Below are positions 12,716 to 23,599 of a stretch of DNA of 64,000 bases, one piece after another. The DNA lies in NCBI RefSeq assembly GCF_958298935.1, contig NC_084935.1:9000001-9064000 (forward strand), in the 5' to 3' direction. Positions within the stretch are counted from its first letter, which is position 1. Each line of letters starts with the position of its first letter. The notes below the pieces were generated by a model. The model ran no database searches and had not been told where the DNA came from. It was given only the letters and a program-made list of their open reading frames with translations. A program made the translations under genes and the position numbers. Source of the DNA: Phragmites australis. Lineage: Eukaryota; Streptophyta; Magnoliopsida; Poales; Poaceae.

Positions 12716-12776
12716 ATGTATACTGCATGTTCTAGATCTTTATGCATAATATGTATACTGCATGTTCTAGATCTTT
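12716..12776. repeat. 35-bp tandem duplication at the broken end of the copia body
   Basis: ATGTATACTGCATGTTCTAG plus TCTTT is repeated with a 35-bp period (12716-12741 and 12751-12776). It sits where the reverse transcriptase of the copia element stops, as expected for repair at a deletion junction. Confidence 0.85.
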
Positions 12777-15700
12777 CATTGAGAAACACTTTCTCAATGT
12801 AGATTTGACAGTATCAAGCATTAGAATATCATTCCCGATCAATAATATGTAATCTACATATAAGACCAGAAACGCAAGTGCGCTCCCACTAGCCCTTTTG
12901 TAAATACAAGACTCTTCTTCATTCTTGATGAAACCAAACCCTTTGACCACTTCATCAAAATGAAGATTTCAACTCCGAAAAGTTTGCTTCAGCCTATAGA
13001 TGGACTTTTGCAGCTTACATATCTTCCTAGTATTTTTTAGATCGACAAAACCTTCAGGTTGTGTCATGTACACATCCTCACTTAGGTTTCTATTAAGGAA
13101 AGCCATTTTGACATCCATCTGTCATATCTCATAGTCATAATATGCGGCAATTGCTAGGATGACTCGGATAGACTTTAGCATTGCGACAGACGAAAATGTT
13201 TCATCATAATCAACACCTTGAATTTGCCTGAAACCTTTCGCCACCAATCGTGCCTTATCAATGTGAACATTTCCATCAACGTCTATCTTTTTCTTAAAAA
13301 AACCCAATTGCACTTAACTGCTTTAACACCATCCGGTGGATCAACCAAGTTCCAAACTTGATTATCGTGCATGAATTCTATCTCGGATCTCATGGCTCCA
13401 AGCCATTTCTCAGAGTCCGGTCCCACCACCGCTTCTGAGTAGGTCTTACGTTCATCATTGTCCAACAATAAAATATCGTGTTGCTCTGTGGTTAGGAACA
13501 TAAACCTCTCAGATGCGCGACTGGCCCTTTCCAACCGACGTGGGGCTGATGTCTCCACAACATGTTCTACAACATTTAATTGTGATTTAGTAGTGGGTAA
13601 AACACTTTCTGATGGTTCCTAAATTTCTTTGAGTTGCACCGTGCTCCCACTAACTTTCTTTGAGAGAAACTCTTTCTCCAGAAAAACACCATTCTGAGCA
13701 ACAAACACGTTGCCTTCTTCCTGATTATAGAAGTAATATCATTTTATTTTCCTAGGATACCCCCAAAAAGAAGCATTTATCTGATTTGGGAGTGAGTTTA
13801 TTAGATGTCAAACGTTTTACATAGGTCTCACAACCCTAGATCTTAAGAAAAGACAACCCGGGACGCTTCCCGGTCTATATCTCATATGATATCTTCTCTA
13901 TAGCTTTAGATGGAATCTTATTTGAAGTGAACACAGTAGTTTCTAGAGCGTATCCCTAGAAGGATAATGGAAGATCCGATTAGGTCATCATGGACCAGAC
14001 CATATCCAACAAAGTCCAGTTCCTCTATTCGGATACCCTATTCCATTGAAGCGTACCCGGCGGAGTCAACTATGGAACAATTCTATATTGCTTTAGATGA
14101 TCACCAAATTCATGGCTCAAATACTCACCTCCACAATCAGACTGTAGAAATTTAATTGTCTTGCCAAGTTAATTTTGTACTTCATTTTGAAACTCCTTGA
14201 ACTTTTTAAAGAGCTCAGACTTGTGCCTCATTAGGTAGATGTAACCATATCTACTAAAGTCATCGGTAAAAGTAATGAAGTACTGAAAATCACCTCTAGT
14301 GATAGAGCTCATTTGTCCACATACATCAATATATACAAGGGCCAACAACTCACTCGACCTCTCTCCTTGACGGTTGAAAGGCGTCTTAGTCATCTTGCCA
14401 AGTAAATAAAATTCGCATGTATCAAATGATTCAAAATAAAATGAATCAAGAAGACCATCTTTATGGAGCCTCTGCATGCATTTCTCATTTATATGACCTA
14501 AGCGACAATGCTAAATAAAAGTGGGATTCAAATCATTAAGCCGAGGCTTCTTCGTATTAATGTTATAGACAGGGACATCCTCAAGATCTAGAATATATAA
14601 TCCATTCACCAATGGACAATTACCATAGAGTATACCATTCAAATAAATCGAACAACACTTGTTTTTTATTATGAAATCATATACATCTCTTCCAAACATG
14701 AAGAAGAGATAATATTTTTGCCCAAGACAGGAATGTAATAACAATTATTTAATTTCAAAACTAATCCTGAGTGTAGTAATAAGGAATAAACACCGACGGT
14801 CAACGCAGCAACTTTTGCACCATTGCCAATACGAGCATCCATCTCGCCTCTCGCACAATTTCTAGTCATCAGTCCCTGCAACGATTTACATGTATGAATC
14901 ATCGATCCAGTATCAAATACCCATGAATCATTAGGACGAGTAGCAAGATTAATTTCAATAGCATCTATACTTGAAGTGGAAGTCTTACTTCCCTTCTTCA
15001 TCTTGAGTTCTTCCAAGTATAGCTTGTAGTTCCTCCACTAATGATCAGACTTATGGCAGTGGTGGCAAGCATCAGAAGCAGTAGGGCCAGCCTTGGACTT
15101 TCCAACAGGTTTAGCTTAGATCTCGAGATCTCATCTAACGCTTTAGCCTTGGTCTTGTGTTTTCTCCTCTTGCTATCCTTCTGAACCATCATCATATGAC
15201 TATAGCTTTTCTTAATTCTTTCTTCAGCAGTCTTAAGCATCCCATGCAATTCAGTCATACTCTTCTCCATGCTATTTATATGAAAATTCAAAATGAAAGG
15301 CTCGAAGCTCGTAGGGAGCGATTGGAGAATCACATCCGAAGCTAACTCAGGACTAAGGGGAAAACCAAGTTTTTTCAGGCTCTCAAAGTAACCAACCATC
15401 TTGATCATACGAGGACTAACTGGACTGTCTTCTGTCAACCTGCATGCAAAAAAGGACTTGGAGGTGTTGAACCTCTCGGCTCTAGATTGGTTCTCAAACA
15501 TGACTCAGAGTCCCACAATCATATCGTGAGCATCCATGTTCTCATATTGCTTCTGAAGCTCAGAGGACATAGTGGCAAGCATGAGATAGCTAACATCGAG
15601 TGAATCATTGGTATGCTTCTCGTAAGCCCTTCGATCAATGGTAGATGCATTATCAGTTGGTTTATCAAGATAGGGAACCTCTAGAACATACTCTTTTTTC

Positions 15701-15821
15701 TCTTATTTGAGAACAGTTCTCATATTTCTATACCAATCAATAAAGTTTGTTCCAGATAGCTTTTCCTTTTCAAAAATCAAACGCAAATTAAAATTGAATT
15801 GGCATTAACAGTAGGTGCCAT
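12732..15821 (-). pseudogene. Ty1/copia gag-pol, truncated and frameshifted
   Basis: The body runs right to left. The gag start MAPTVNANS is at about 15821, with a LSGTNFIDWYRNMR stretch, then gag to 14998 and a relic of a zinc-knuckle region near 15050. The protease-like segment has DTGSMIH (15016-14669). Next come the integrase core (YIDVCGQMSS, YFITFTDDFSRYGYIY; 14477-14169) and reverse transcriptase (KARLVAKGFRQIQGVDYDETFS at 13313-13122; LYVDYILLIGND at 12950-12732). The YVDD-type motif reads YVDY, a changed key residue. RNase H is missing: the element stops at the 35-bp duplication. Frames shift many times, so it is inactive. Confidence 0.88.
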
Positions 15822-17261
15822 GATCTACAACAGAAATAAATATACAAAGTTTAGCACTATGTTTATGTAAACCTTTCATTAAATAATTTAACAAAAGATA
15901 TTCCCACTATATGTTTTGAAACTGTTTCCCTCTAACGACATATAGTGGAATAAGATCCATATTCGACTAGGCTCTAGTAAGCTTTGATATCACTGCTAGA
16001 AACTTAGGTGACATAGGTAAAAAACATCTTGCAAATCACATCCCTATGTGACTCTTGTTTGTTGGGTGGCATCGAATGCTCCAACGCCCAACTCTATGCC
16101 CCAAAGCCCAAAAATATTTTGATAGCTTTGTTAAGTAAACTAATACTATACGTGTGGATGTCCGACATCCATCCTAACTGGTTAAGATAAAAGATGGCAC
16201 CCTGCTTTGGCAGACCTATCAAATAATAATCAAAACCTATGTAGGTACAGCTATTGGAAAGACATATATTACTCTTAATTTTTTCAAGGGAGGCTATTCT
16301 ATCATGTAAACATATCCATCTTATAGAAAACATGAATAAAATAGCATGAAGGAACATAGATAAGCATCACAGGAAATCATATTAACCATGACATAGTATG
16401 ACCCCTTTATATAGTGATCTCCATCGCCACGGTCCCTATCCTCCTGGTCATCATGTTTCGAGCCTCCATGGTTATGTGCTAGTCTACTACACCTAATAAC
16501 ACTAGACAAATTACATGAGAACATGAAGCATCACAAGTCGGCACGCAGGCCATTATACTATAACATGACAACCTTTAGCTGCAATTAATTATGACTCGCA
16601 GGCCATGAAAATTACACACATGCATCATATACACATAAATGCCATACTATTCACATCATTCCCTGCAAAAACAAGTTAAGCGCATAATCAAATTCTAACG
16701 AGGTGATGAAAACATGTTATCCTTAAAAGCCCTAGGCTCGAACAGTACGGCGGTCCCGCTAGCCGGTTAGCGGGCGTGGGGTCGAGGGGGAAGCCCCCCT
16801 CCCCGTGGGTTTCAAGGCAGTGCCCTGAAAACCTTTCGATAATATATAGATCATATCTAAAAAATGGATTGATCATATCAAATCAATTCTGAGTTATTCA
16901 CAATACCTCAATTTCCATTGGATTAATCGTATTGATCATCGCGTGAGGTTTTCTGGAATCGATGACAATACACACAACCTCGATCTATTGTTCTTCTGAC
17001 CATACAACGGTGCATGCAGTTAGCCTCGATGGTGATTCCAGCCGGTAAGAGCAAGTCGCAAGCACAACTAGGTGGGAAAACGAGCTAATCCTTTGGTCAT
17101 ATGATTCCATTGACTCACACCTCATCCGACCCCTATTATAATAAACCGTGCAATAATCGATCCATCACATGAACAGATCAAGATCTAATCTTTTATTACC
17201 ACATATCATCTATATGTGACTGATCTAGATCAAAAACTATGCAGAATAGCTCTAATACTAC
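15822..17261 (-). mobile_element. Copia leader, primer-binding-like site and LTR-like sequence
   Basis: Right of the gag start lies a leader. At about 15969-15981 the - strand reads TGATATCAAAGC, close to the initiator-tRNA-Met primer site TGGTATCAGAGC. It is preceded (in - strand order) by ...TTTCTAGCA, a plausible LTR end. LTR-type sequence would then start near 15992 and run right. Its far edge was not found. A GC hairpin (GAGGGGGAAGCCCCCCTC, about 16786) lies inside. No coding capacity is seen. Confidence 0.55.
17248..17260 (-). other. Second primer-binding-like site (tRNA-Met type)
   Basis: On the - strand the sequence following ...TTCCAACA is GTAGTATTAGAGC, which resembles TGGTATTAGAGC-type copia primer sites. 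It abuts the TG end of the next LTR-like unit, so that unit is the 5' LTR of a - strand element. Confidence 0.6.
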
Positions 17262-18543
17262 TGTTGGAAAATAGGTAGGCTACACTAGCCTAAAACAAAA
17301 ATTTTCTACCGTATTCACCAGAAAACCATGCTAGTAAGAGATCATAGATCGTTACCACTCGATTCGCAACGCAGCAGAAGAAAAGTTGGAGTAGGCCGAT
17401 CCAACGTCGTGTGCGTCAAACTCCTTGAATAACTTCTCTATCGGAACCACGACCAACCCCTCATAGATGGTCACGCTTCTCGACCAACTCTGAGCAAGTG
17501 GTCGTGCTCCTTGACCAGCTCCTGATCAGGTCTGTCGTGACCTTGATCAGTTCTAAGTGGTCGTGTCGTGCTATCCGACCAAATCCGAGTGGTCGTATTT
17601 TGCATCGCGGATAGTCCCAAACATGTCATAATCAACTCATCAAGAAGATCAACACTATAATAGCAGCAACACCTCTACGGTATCTACACGTACTGGGCAG
17701 AAACGCCGAGCGCCGATGTGCTAGCACCTCGCGTGCGGCTAGGATTTTGGGAGATCATGTGGGAGGCTACGGGTAGGGTTTCAAAATGGCTCGACCTCTG
17801 CACGTCCCACCCCACGCCTCTCCTTATATAGAGCTTGCTAATAAGCTCCCATGTTGAAAGCACTTTAGGACTCTAACTACTCATGGATCACAATCCAATC
17901 AAACTCATATACGAATCCAATTCGCATGTTTTCTTCCAACCCATTAAGTGTGTGGCCCATTAGGTTCATGTACATACGGCTACGACTCAGAAACCTTTTT
18001 CAAATCAAAATCAATAATAGTCTCTAGCAGGACATATTGACTTCTGAGTATACACAAAAGATCATATTGGTTGAACCTTGATATACACATGCACTGATCT
18101 CTTCACCTCATGATACCAATCAAGCTCAAGACAAGATATGTGTCACCCTTATGATAGCTTGACCATTCACTCGATCAAGTAGTGGATTCATCATGATTAA
18201 CTTTTGAATCATATTGGTATGGTCATGCACTTTCTCAATCCACCTACCTCGAGGGGCCCAGAGATATCTCTCTTATTATCAAGGAGGGGTAAATTCTATC
18301 TTGATTGCTCACACCACACGATATGTTTCAGTACAAACCCAAAAACTAGCTTTATGACTACCCAGTTACGGAATAACGTTTGGTAGCCCTAAAGTATGTC
18401 ACTACATATTCTGGGAATCAATAACGATCTCAGGTTTAAAGATCTTGCAGTTACACCGTTTAAGATAATAACTAATGACACATCATAATAATAATCTTAA
18501 CAGTATCTCAAAGTGTATCTATCCAACATTATATTCTCCAACA
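17262..18543 (-). repeat. Copia-type LTR of about 1.28 kb
   Basis: The unit begins TGTTGGAAAATA and ends TATTCTCCAACA, giving TG...CA with a 7-bp terminal inversion (TGTTGGA/TCCAACA). A tRNA-Met-like primer site lies directly outside the left edge. A second possible end is CCAACA at 18528. No matching second LTR was seen in the window, so the partner has probably been lost. Confidence 0.65.
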
Positions 18544-19900
18544 TAAATGTTCACACTATTGACCTAATATCTCTATACCTATGATCTATAAAACATGATC
18601 ATCAAGCAATACATATGTTGATATTATGTATCATCACAATAATATACGATTAAGGATTGACTAAAAATAATATCATGATATAAATAAAGAGTTTCATAAA
18701 AAATCACACACTTGAAATTAAAGTAAACGATAGTCATTTTTAGAATAGCATATTATTCAGAAGTATATGAATATAGGTTTTGATACCATCATCTCTGTGA
18801 TTATCTCCAAGACATATCACATTTAATAACGAGGTCACATACACATAGAATCTTCAGAAACATCATAGGTGCATCCAAAACTTCACTGCACCACCAGCAA
18901 ACCTGATATAAGAGGCGTGTCGGCAATTTGTCGGAAGAAACGACACTAACAATATAGACGAAGCATGCACAGACCTAAACAAGAATGCGTTGCCTGCAGT
19001 TGCGTTTACGATCTGTTTTGCAAACTGAATTAATTTGAGCTGCGAGATCAACATGTTTGAGCTGCTGCACCTGGATGTTGATCACCACACTGTCAAACCG
19101 GTGGCCAGCGTAACAGCGTTGGGAAGCACTAGCTGCAAGCCTCCACCGCAGCATAACGAGTGCACTACGACGGCCGCCGCCGCCGCTGCATGATAGCACA
19201 TTGGATGGTCGATCCGCACCACCTCAGGTCGCTCAACATCGAGATGCCGAAAAACAAATGAAAAGGAGCAGAGAAAAGGAAGGAGACGAGCCCCGGCCGA
19301 GAAAACGCCGTTCGGCCTATGACATTTTCCGCAGATCGGTTGGAGAGACGGGGCCGGCCGGTAAAAGGAATGGGTGCTGCCGTGCTGGGCTTACAGGCCG
19401 AGCTGAGGCCCTCTCGACGAGTCAGCCTGGTAAGAGTTGCCTCCCGCCGCGGCCTGATGGACCGGAAGGGCAAAGGATACCCTGTTACCGACCATGCGTG
19501 GCACAAGGCGGCACTTGCCATGCACGGTGAACTCATGAACACCAAACGTTACTATTGGATTAAAACCTCGCGTCCACAGGTGTTGCGCATTCATGTCCGG
19601 ATTCGAATAGGAGTCCCAACCAATCCGAACTAGCAAAATTCAATTGTACCATTGGCTCCTTTGTGCAAAATGTGCAATTTGACGGAACTCGCTCAACAGT
19701 GATGTTCGTTAGTCGTAAGAAATGGGTGACATGTCGTTGGACTAGACACCCGTGGGTGAGACCTCTACTTATAATGCTACATGCGAAACGCAATGCTACT
19801 TAGATAGACGGACGTCTAAATGAGATAGCATTACTTCGTCAACACACACATTCCCTGCCAAAAAAAAAAAAAAAAAAACACACTCACACACACATTCTTT
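18544..19900. other. No gene recognised; ends in an A-tract
   Basis: Mixed AT- and moderately GC-rich sequence. Open frames on both strands overlap without family features or consistent splice sites. A run of about 19 A at 19860-19878 is followed by CACACTCACACACAC. A transposon origin is possible but not shown. Confidence 0.45.
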
Positions 19901-20117
19901 GGGTCTGTTTGGTTTTAGCCCATACCAATCTATCAAACCTGGGCACGTGAAAAAATTAACAGAGGAATTAGCCACCGGCGTTTTTGCCAGCGTGGATGTG
20001 AAAAATGAACTAAGTATGGGTACGGGGCCGTTAGCTTCGATCCAAACAATGCTCCGGCGAAGTCATCGCCAAAAAACATAGCGGGGCAAGCGCCGGTTGC
20101 AAAAACCAAACAGCCCC
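19901..20117. mobile_element. MITE with GGGTCTGTTTGGTTTT termini
   Basis: The left end GGGTCTGTTTGGTTTTAG is the inverse of the right end (AAAACCAAACAGCCCC), a terminal inverted repeat of about 15 bp with one mismatch. The 217-bp unit has no coding capacity. The GGGNCTGTTTGGTT terminus is a common grass MITE type. The flanks (TTT and TGT) give no clean target duplication, so the superfamily is left open. Confidence 0.8.
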
Positions 20118-20818
20118 TGTACGCATGAGCACCACAAATCATTGAGTCCGCGTACCTGGACCCCCCGTCTTTTCTCAGTTCCCACATGCATGCGGAGGCC
20201 ATGCCACACGCCGCCACTGCGACCCGCGTGCCCGACGATCTGCGCAGGCAAGGCAAAAGCACGGGACCGTGCGAAACGGGGAAATCGTGCACGGAACAAG
20301 TGAACAACGCCGGGAGGTGAGCGCCCCGCGCCGTGGCTCGACCGAGTGGTGGTGGTGCGAGGCAGGGGGGAAAAATCTCCCTTCCTCCGGGAGACCGGGA
20401 AGCGAACAAAGCCAGCGACGCGAAGCGACAGCACATGGCGCGGAAGCTAGCGGACAGGCGGACACGCGGACGATCGAGGAGGAGACGGACGATCGAGGAG
20501 GAGACGGACGCAGGCTAGTTACAGGGGAGGACGGGTTGGTGAGCGAATGAGCGTGAGACCAACGGCGCATGCAGGTAGATACGGCAAGCGAAACACGGCA
20601 CGTAGCGTATGTGCTACTGTAGATGCATCTAGCACTGGTTGATAGTAGGTTGGCCAAACTTGCATGGCGGCTTGATTCTGCTGTCCATACGCGGATTAAA
20701 CCGGTGGTAACACTACAAAGTTCATAGTCGACCAATATCTTGAAGGAAACTACTGGTTCACAGTACAATTGTTGGGTACATGGGCCTAGCTCATTTTATT
20801 TTAAAAATTATTTTTAAT
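20118..20818. other. GC-rich island, coding status unknown
   Basis: Roughly 20150-20560 is strongly GC- and CpG-rich and open in several frames on both strands. The translations are R/P/S-rich with no domain. A partial tandem repeat (GACGATCGAGGAGGAGACG, twice) lies near 20470. It could be a decayed promoter or first exon, or transposon LTR. No function is assigned. Confidence 0.4.
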
Positions 20819-21258
20819 TGGAAGTGTATTTAGCCCTTATATGTAGTTTTAGTAATTAATGATAATATTTATGGACTAACAATTATATTGAAAATTGTTA
20901 GTAGATTGTTCTATATGTGATACATGGAGAAAAGATATGTATCAAGATGAATGAGCTCCAAGTGATACTCGGTTAAGTCAATGATAATACCTACGAACTT
21001 ATGGTATTTCTTAACTTATTAATGCTTCATTATTTATAGAGATCAAGTAACTAAAGATATATCATTGTTATTTTAGGATTGTAACCTTCACTTATTTATG
21101 GTGATTGTGCACTAGTTGAGCCAAGCATATTTAGTTTTTTTAATTATAAAAAATCCGTTAGTTTATTTTCACTGCAAGTTTAGACCAAATAGTAAAATAG
21201 ATCGAAGTTTTGTTAAAATGACTATTCATCCTCTTTATGCAACATCATTTTTCTTTCA
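20819..21258 (-). repeat. Short internally deleted copy of the 50022-52607 LTR-like family
   Basis: Starts TGGAAGTGTATTTAGCCC and ends CATCATTTTTCTTTCA. Both ends align, in reverse orientation, with the ends of the 2,586-bp unit at 50022-52607. Interior blocks also match, for example the GGTGATTGTGCACTAGTTGA stretch near 21100. Most of the middle is missing. The flanks TTAAT and CTAAT agree in four of five bases, consistent with a decayed 5-bp target duplication. Confidence 0.8.
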
Positions 21259-22159
21259 CTAATAAATCCCATAGGCCCATTGAATAAAAAAGAGGTGGTG
21301 GATTTTAGTCCCTTGTTACTAGTGGAGGTGGAGAATAATTTGAAAGGAGTTATATCTCTCATTCTATTAGCATATATAGATGAGAGGACTATAAAAACAC
21401 ATGCGTGCTTACTCGTCTCGTCAGGGCCGGGTCGAAGGGCGCAAGTGCACGACACGGTCCACAGTTATCTAATTGAGTCTGAACGTGACATGTCTTGTCG
21501 TTTTATTCTTTTGCTACGTGAGAAAATGGTTCATGGTTATCTAACTGAGTCCGATTATGACACAACTCAATCACTGTGGGTTTTTTTTTATACATATCTA
21601 CCGGTCACTGTCACAAAAGATATACGAAATTATGGTTTTTCCTCTCCTCTCTGTTGCACTGCCACATGTAATATACTACGTCTCGCTGTGTCGGCGTGCA
21701 CCGGTGATCGGAAGAACAGATCTCTAAAACCTAACGTCCTTGTGATCCTGCACTGGGAGAAGGTGAAAGAGGTTTTTGGGAAGTACTCTGTGCGACTACT
21801 CGCATTCTGCTTCCTCTTCGCCATCGATTGTGGGTGGTCTGCTTCCTGTTTATCGGCGCCTTCTGTATCGACATCATGTGAGTTTCTGTATCTCTCGCCA
21901 TCGATCGGTACGTTCGCTATGATCAACTTTTATTTAGTCATGCTGAGTTGTACTTTGATGTTCCTATTTGCGAGTACTTTTGAGAGTTATATGTGTAGTT
22001 TTGTTACATGTATGTGTACATTGTATTGTCGTTACGTGACGTTAGTTTATCAATTTTTGCTCATGTTCTATTTAAAATTAAATTAAATCTGAAAGTATAT
22101 TTTCATCCGATAACAATCAATCATATCCTACGAAATGGAAATTAACAAGCAGAGAGCGA
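21259..22159. other. Non-coding sequence with LTR/promoter-like character
   Basis: A TATATAGATGAGAGG promoter-like box lies near 21371. A duplicated motif (GGTCCACAGTTATCTAATTGAG and GGTTCATGGTTATCTAACTG) lies at about 21456 and 21528. The sequence flanking the 440-bp insertion (TGTTGGGTACATGGGCC on the left at 20770) looks like the start of another LTR, but the end was not identified. A long + frame here (21280-22086) shows no protein-family features and is not called. Confidence 0.35.
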
Positions 22160-23040
22160 CGAGCAGGCTTACACTAAATGCAGAGGCTGACCAGTTAAAC
22201 GTGTAAGTTCCGAAGGAATCCAAATGCCGAGTTTGCAAATGTCAGATCCAAGTTTACCGTGAGCATATGTTTCTCTCTCTATATGGAGGCCGGTCCATAC
22301 GGCTCGTGCGAGAGAATTCTTAAACTCTACATAAATCTCCCTCAATTTTTTTTTCAAACGTGACATCCCCGATCACGACGCACGAGTGCTCTTGGAGACG
22401 CACGCTGCGCCCTGACGCGACACATGCATTCCACCGCAGCCCTCCAGGTGACTACAACAAACTCACCATCGACGAAAGCATGCCATCAAAATTGCCAACT
22501 AGATCTGGACCGGCAGCTCCGGTGCTGCACCCTGGACCCTGCTATCCCACGCACACGTGAGTAAGACTGGACGAAAAGGTCAAAGCTTATGAGCTAGCTT
22601 AGCTCGTATCTGGGCTCGACTCGTTTAAGATAACGAGCCAAGTCGAGTCAGAGTTTTAACTCGTTTAGATAATAAGCTGGTTTGACCCGTAAGCCAAACA
22701 ACTTTATAAATATTGTGCAGTCTAGACCCAGCAACTCATTTGCATAACCAAATATATACCCTCACTCCTATAAACCATACATAATACAACATCACATTTC
22801 TATTGTCTCCGAGCGCACACGCACCGGAAAAAAAATTCGGTGCACCCCTCGTGAGAGAATTCGTAAACCCTACATAAATCTCATTCATTTTGTTTTCTTT
22901 TTTTCTAGAAAAAAAAAGGAAACGTGACACCTGAGATCACGAGTGATCTTGGACGCACGCTACGCCCTGACATGACACATTCCACTGAGTCCTCCTCCCG
23001 AGCCTCACTGCCCACCAACTCATCACAATCCATGGAAGCA
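22160..23040. repeat. Diverged direct repeat of about 250-300 bp
   Basis: Segments near 22290-22450 and 22830-23000 share AAACTCTACATAAATCTC / AAACCCTACATAAATCTC, AAACGTGACA, GATCACGA and GACGCACGCTGCGCCCTGAC in the same order. Between them lies an AACGAGCC / GAGCTAGCTTAGCTCG palindrome-rich patch at 22590-22700. No gene is seen. Confidence 0.7.
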
Positions 23041-23214
23041 ACAGTAAGCAGGGGAAATAAAATTCCATATCCTTATGGCTTATCTGTCTATATTTCCCAC
23101 GTAAAACTTATTCATTAGTTCATTTTCTTTTCTATCCTATAATCTTTTTTATATATCTCTTAGCATAAATCTTAATACAAATAAACTATCGATCGCCGAT
23201 CTCGCTGACAAAGA

Positions 23215-23590
23215 TCGATCGAGGGGGGAGGGGGGGGGCGGTCTCGGCAGAAGGAAGCAACGAACCAAGGACCGCCCACGTGCACGTCAGTGAGCAGCGC
23301 GCGCAGGCCGCACGGTAATGCATTGCACGTCCCGCGCGCGTCGCGACGCCCGGCGCGTCTGTGCCACGCGGGGCCGCGCGCGCCCTCGGCCGTGAAACGA
23401 GTATCCCGCGCCAGAGCACGGGGCCCGCAGGTGCGACAGCCGACGGTCACGAGGCGGCCGCGGGACGGGGGGCCTCGCCGACAGCGGAGGGGTCCGGCGA
23501 CGGAGACAGGCGAGCAGGCGTGCGTCGTTGGTTCGTTCGCTCGCTCGCTCGGTCCCCGACCAACGATCATCCTGCGTCCAACCGACGAGG
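23215..23590. other. CpG-rich island, origin unknown
   Basis: Very GC-rich and dense in CpG, with sharp edges to AT-rich sequence on the right. It starts with a GGGGGGAGGGGGGGGGCGG tract and ends in a TCGTTCGCTCGCTCGCTCGG repeat. Overlapping open frames on both strands reflect base composition. It could be a promoter/first exon remnant. No TATA, start or splice model was convincing. Confidence 0.45.
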
Positions 23591-23599
23591 AATTTTTTT

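Noticed and set aside
20063..20768. Overlapping long open frames on the - strand
   Set aside because: They overlap in different frames in GC-rich DNA, are R/P/S-rich and have no recognisable family; composition explains them.
21280..22086. A 268-codon open frame on the + strand
   Set aside because: Composition and content show no domain, it crosses LTR/promoter-like sequence, and there is no support such as splice sites or similarity; probably chance.
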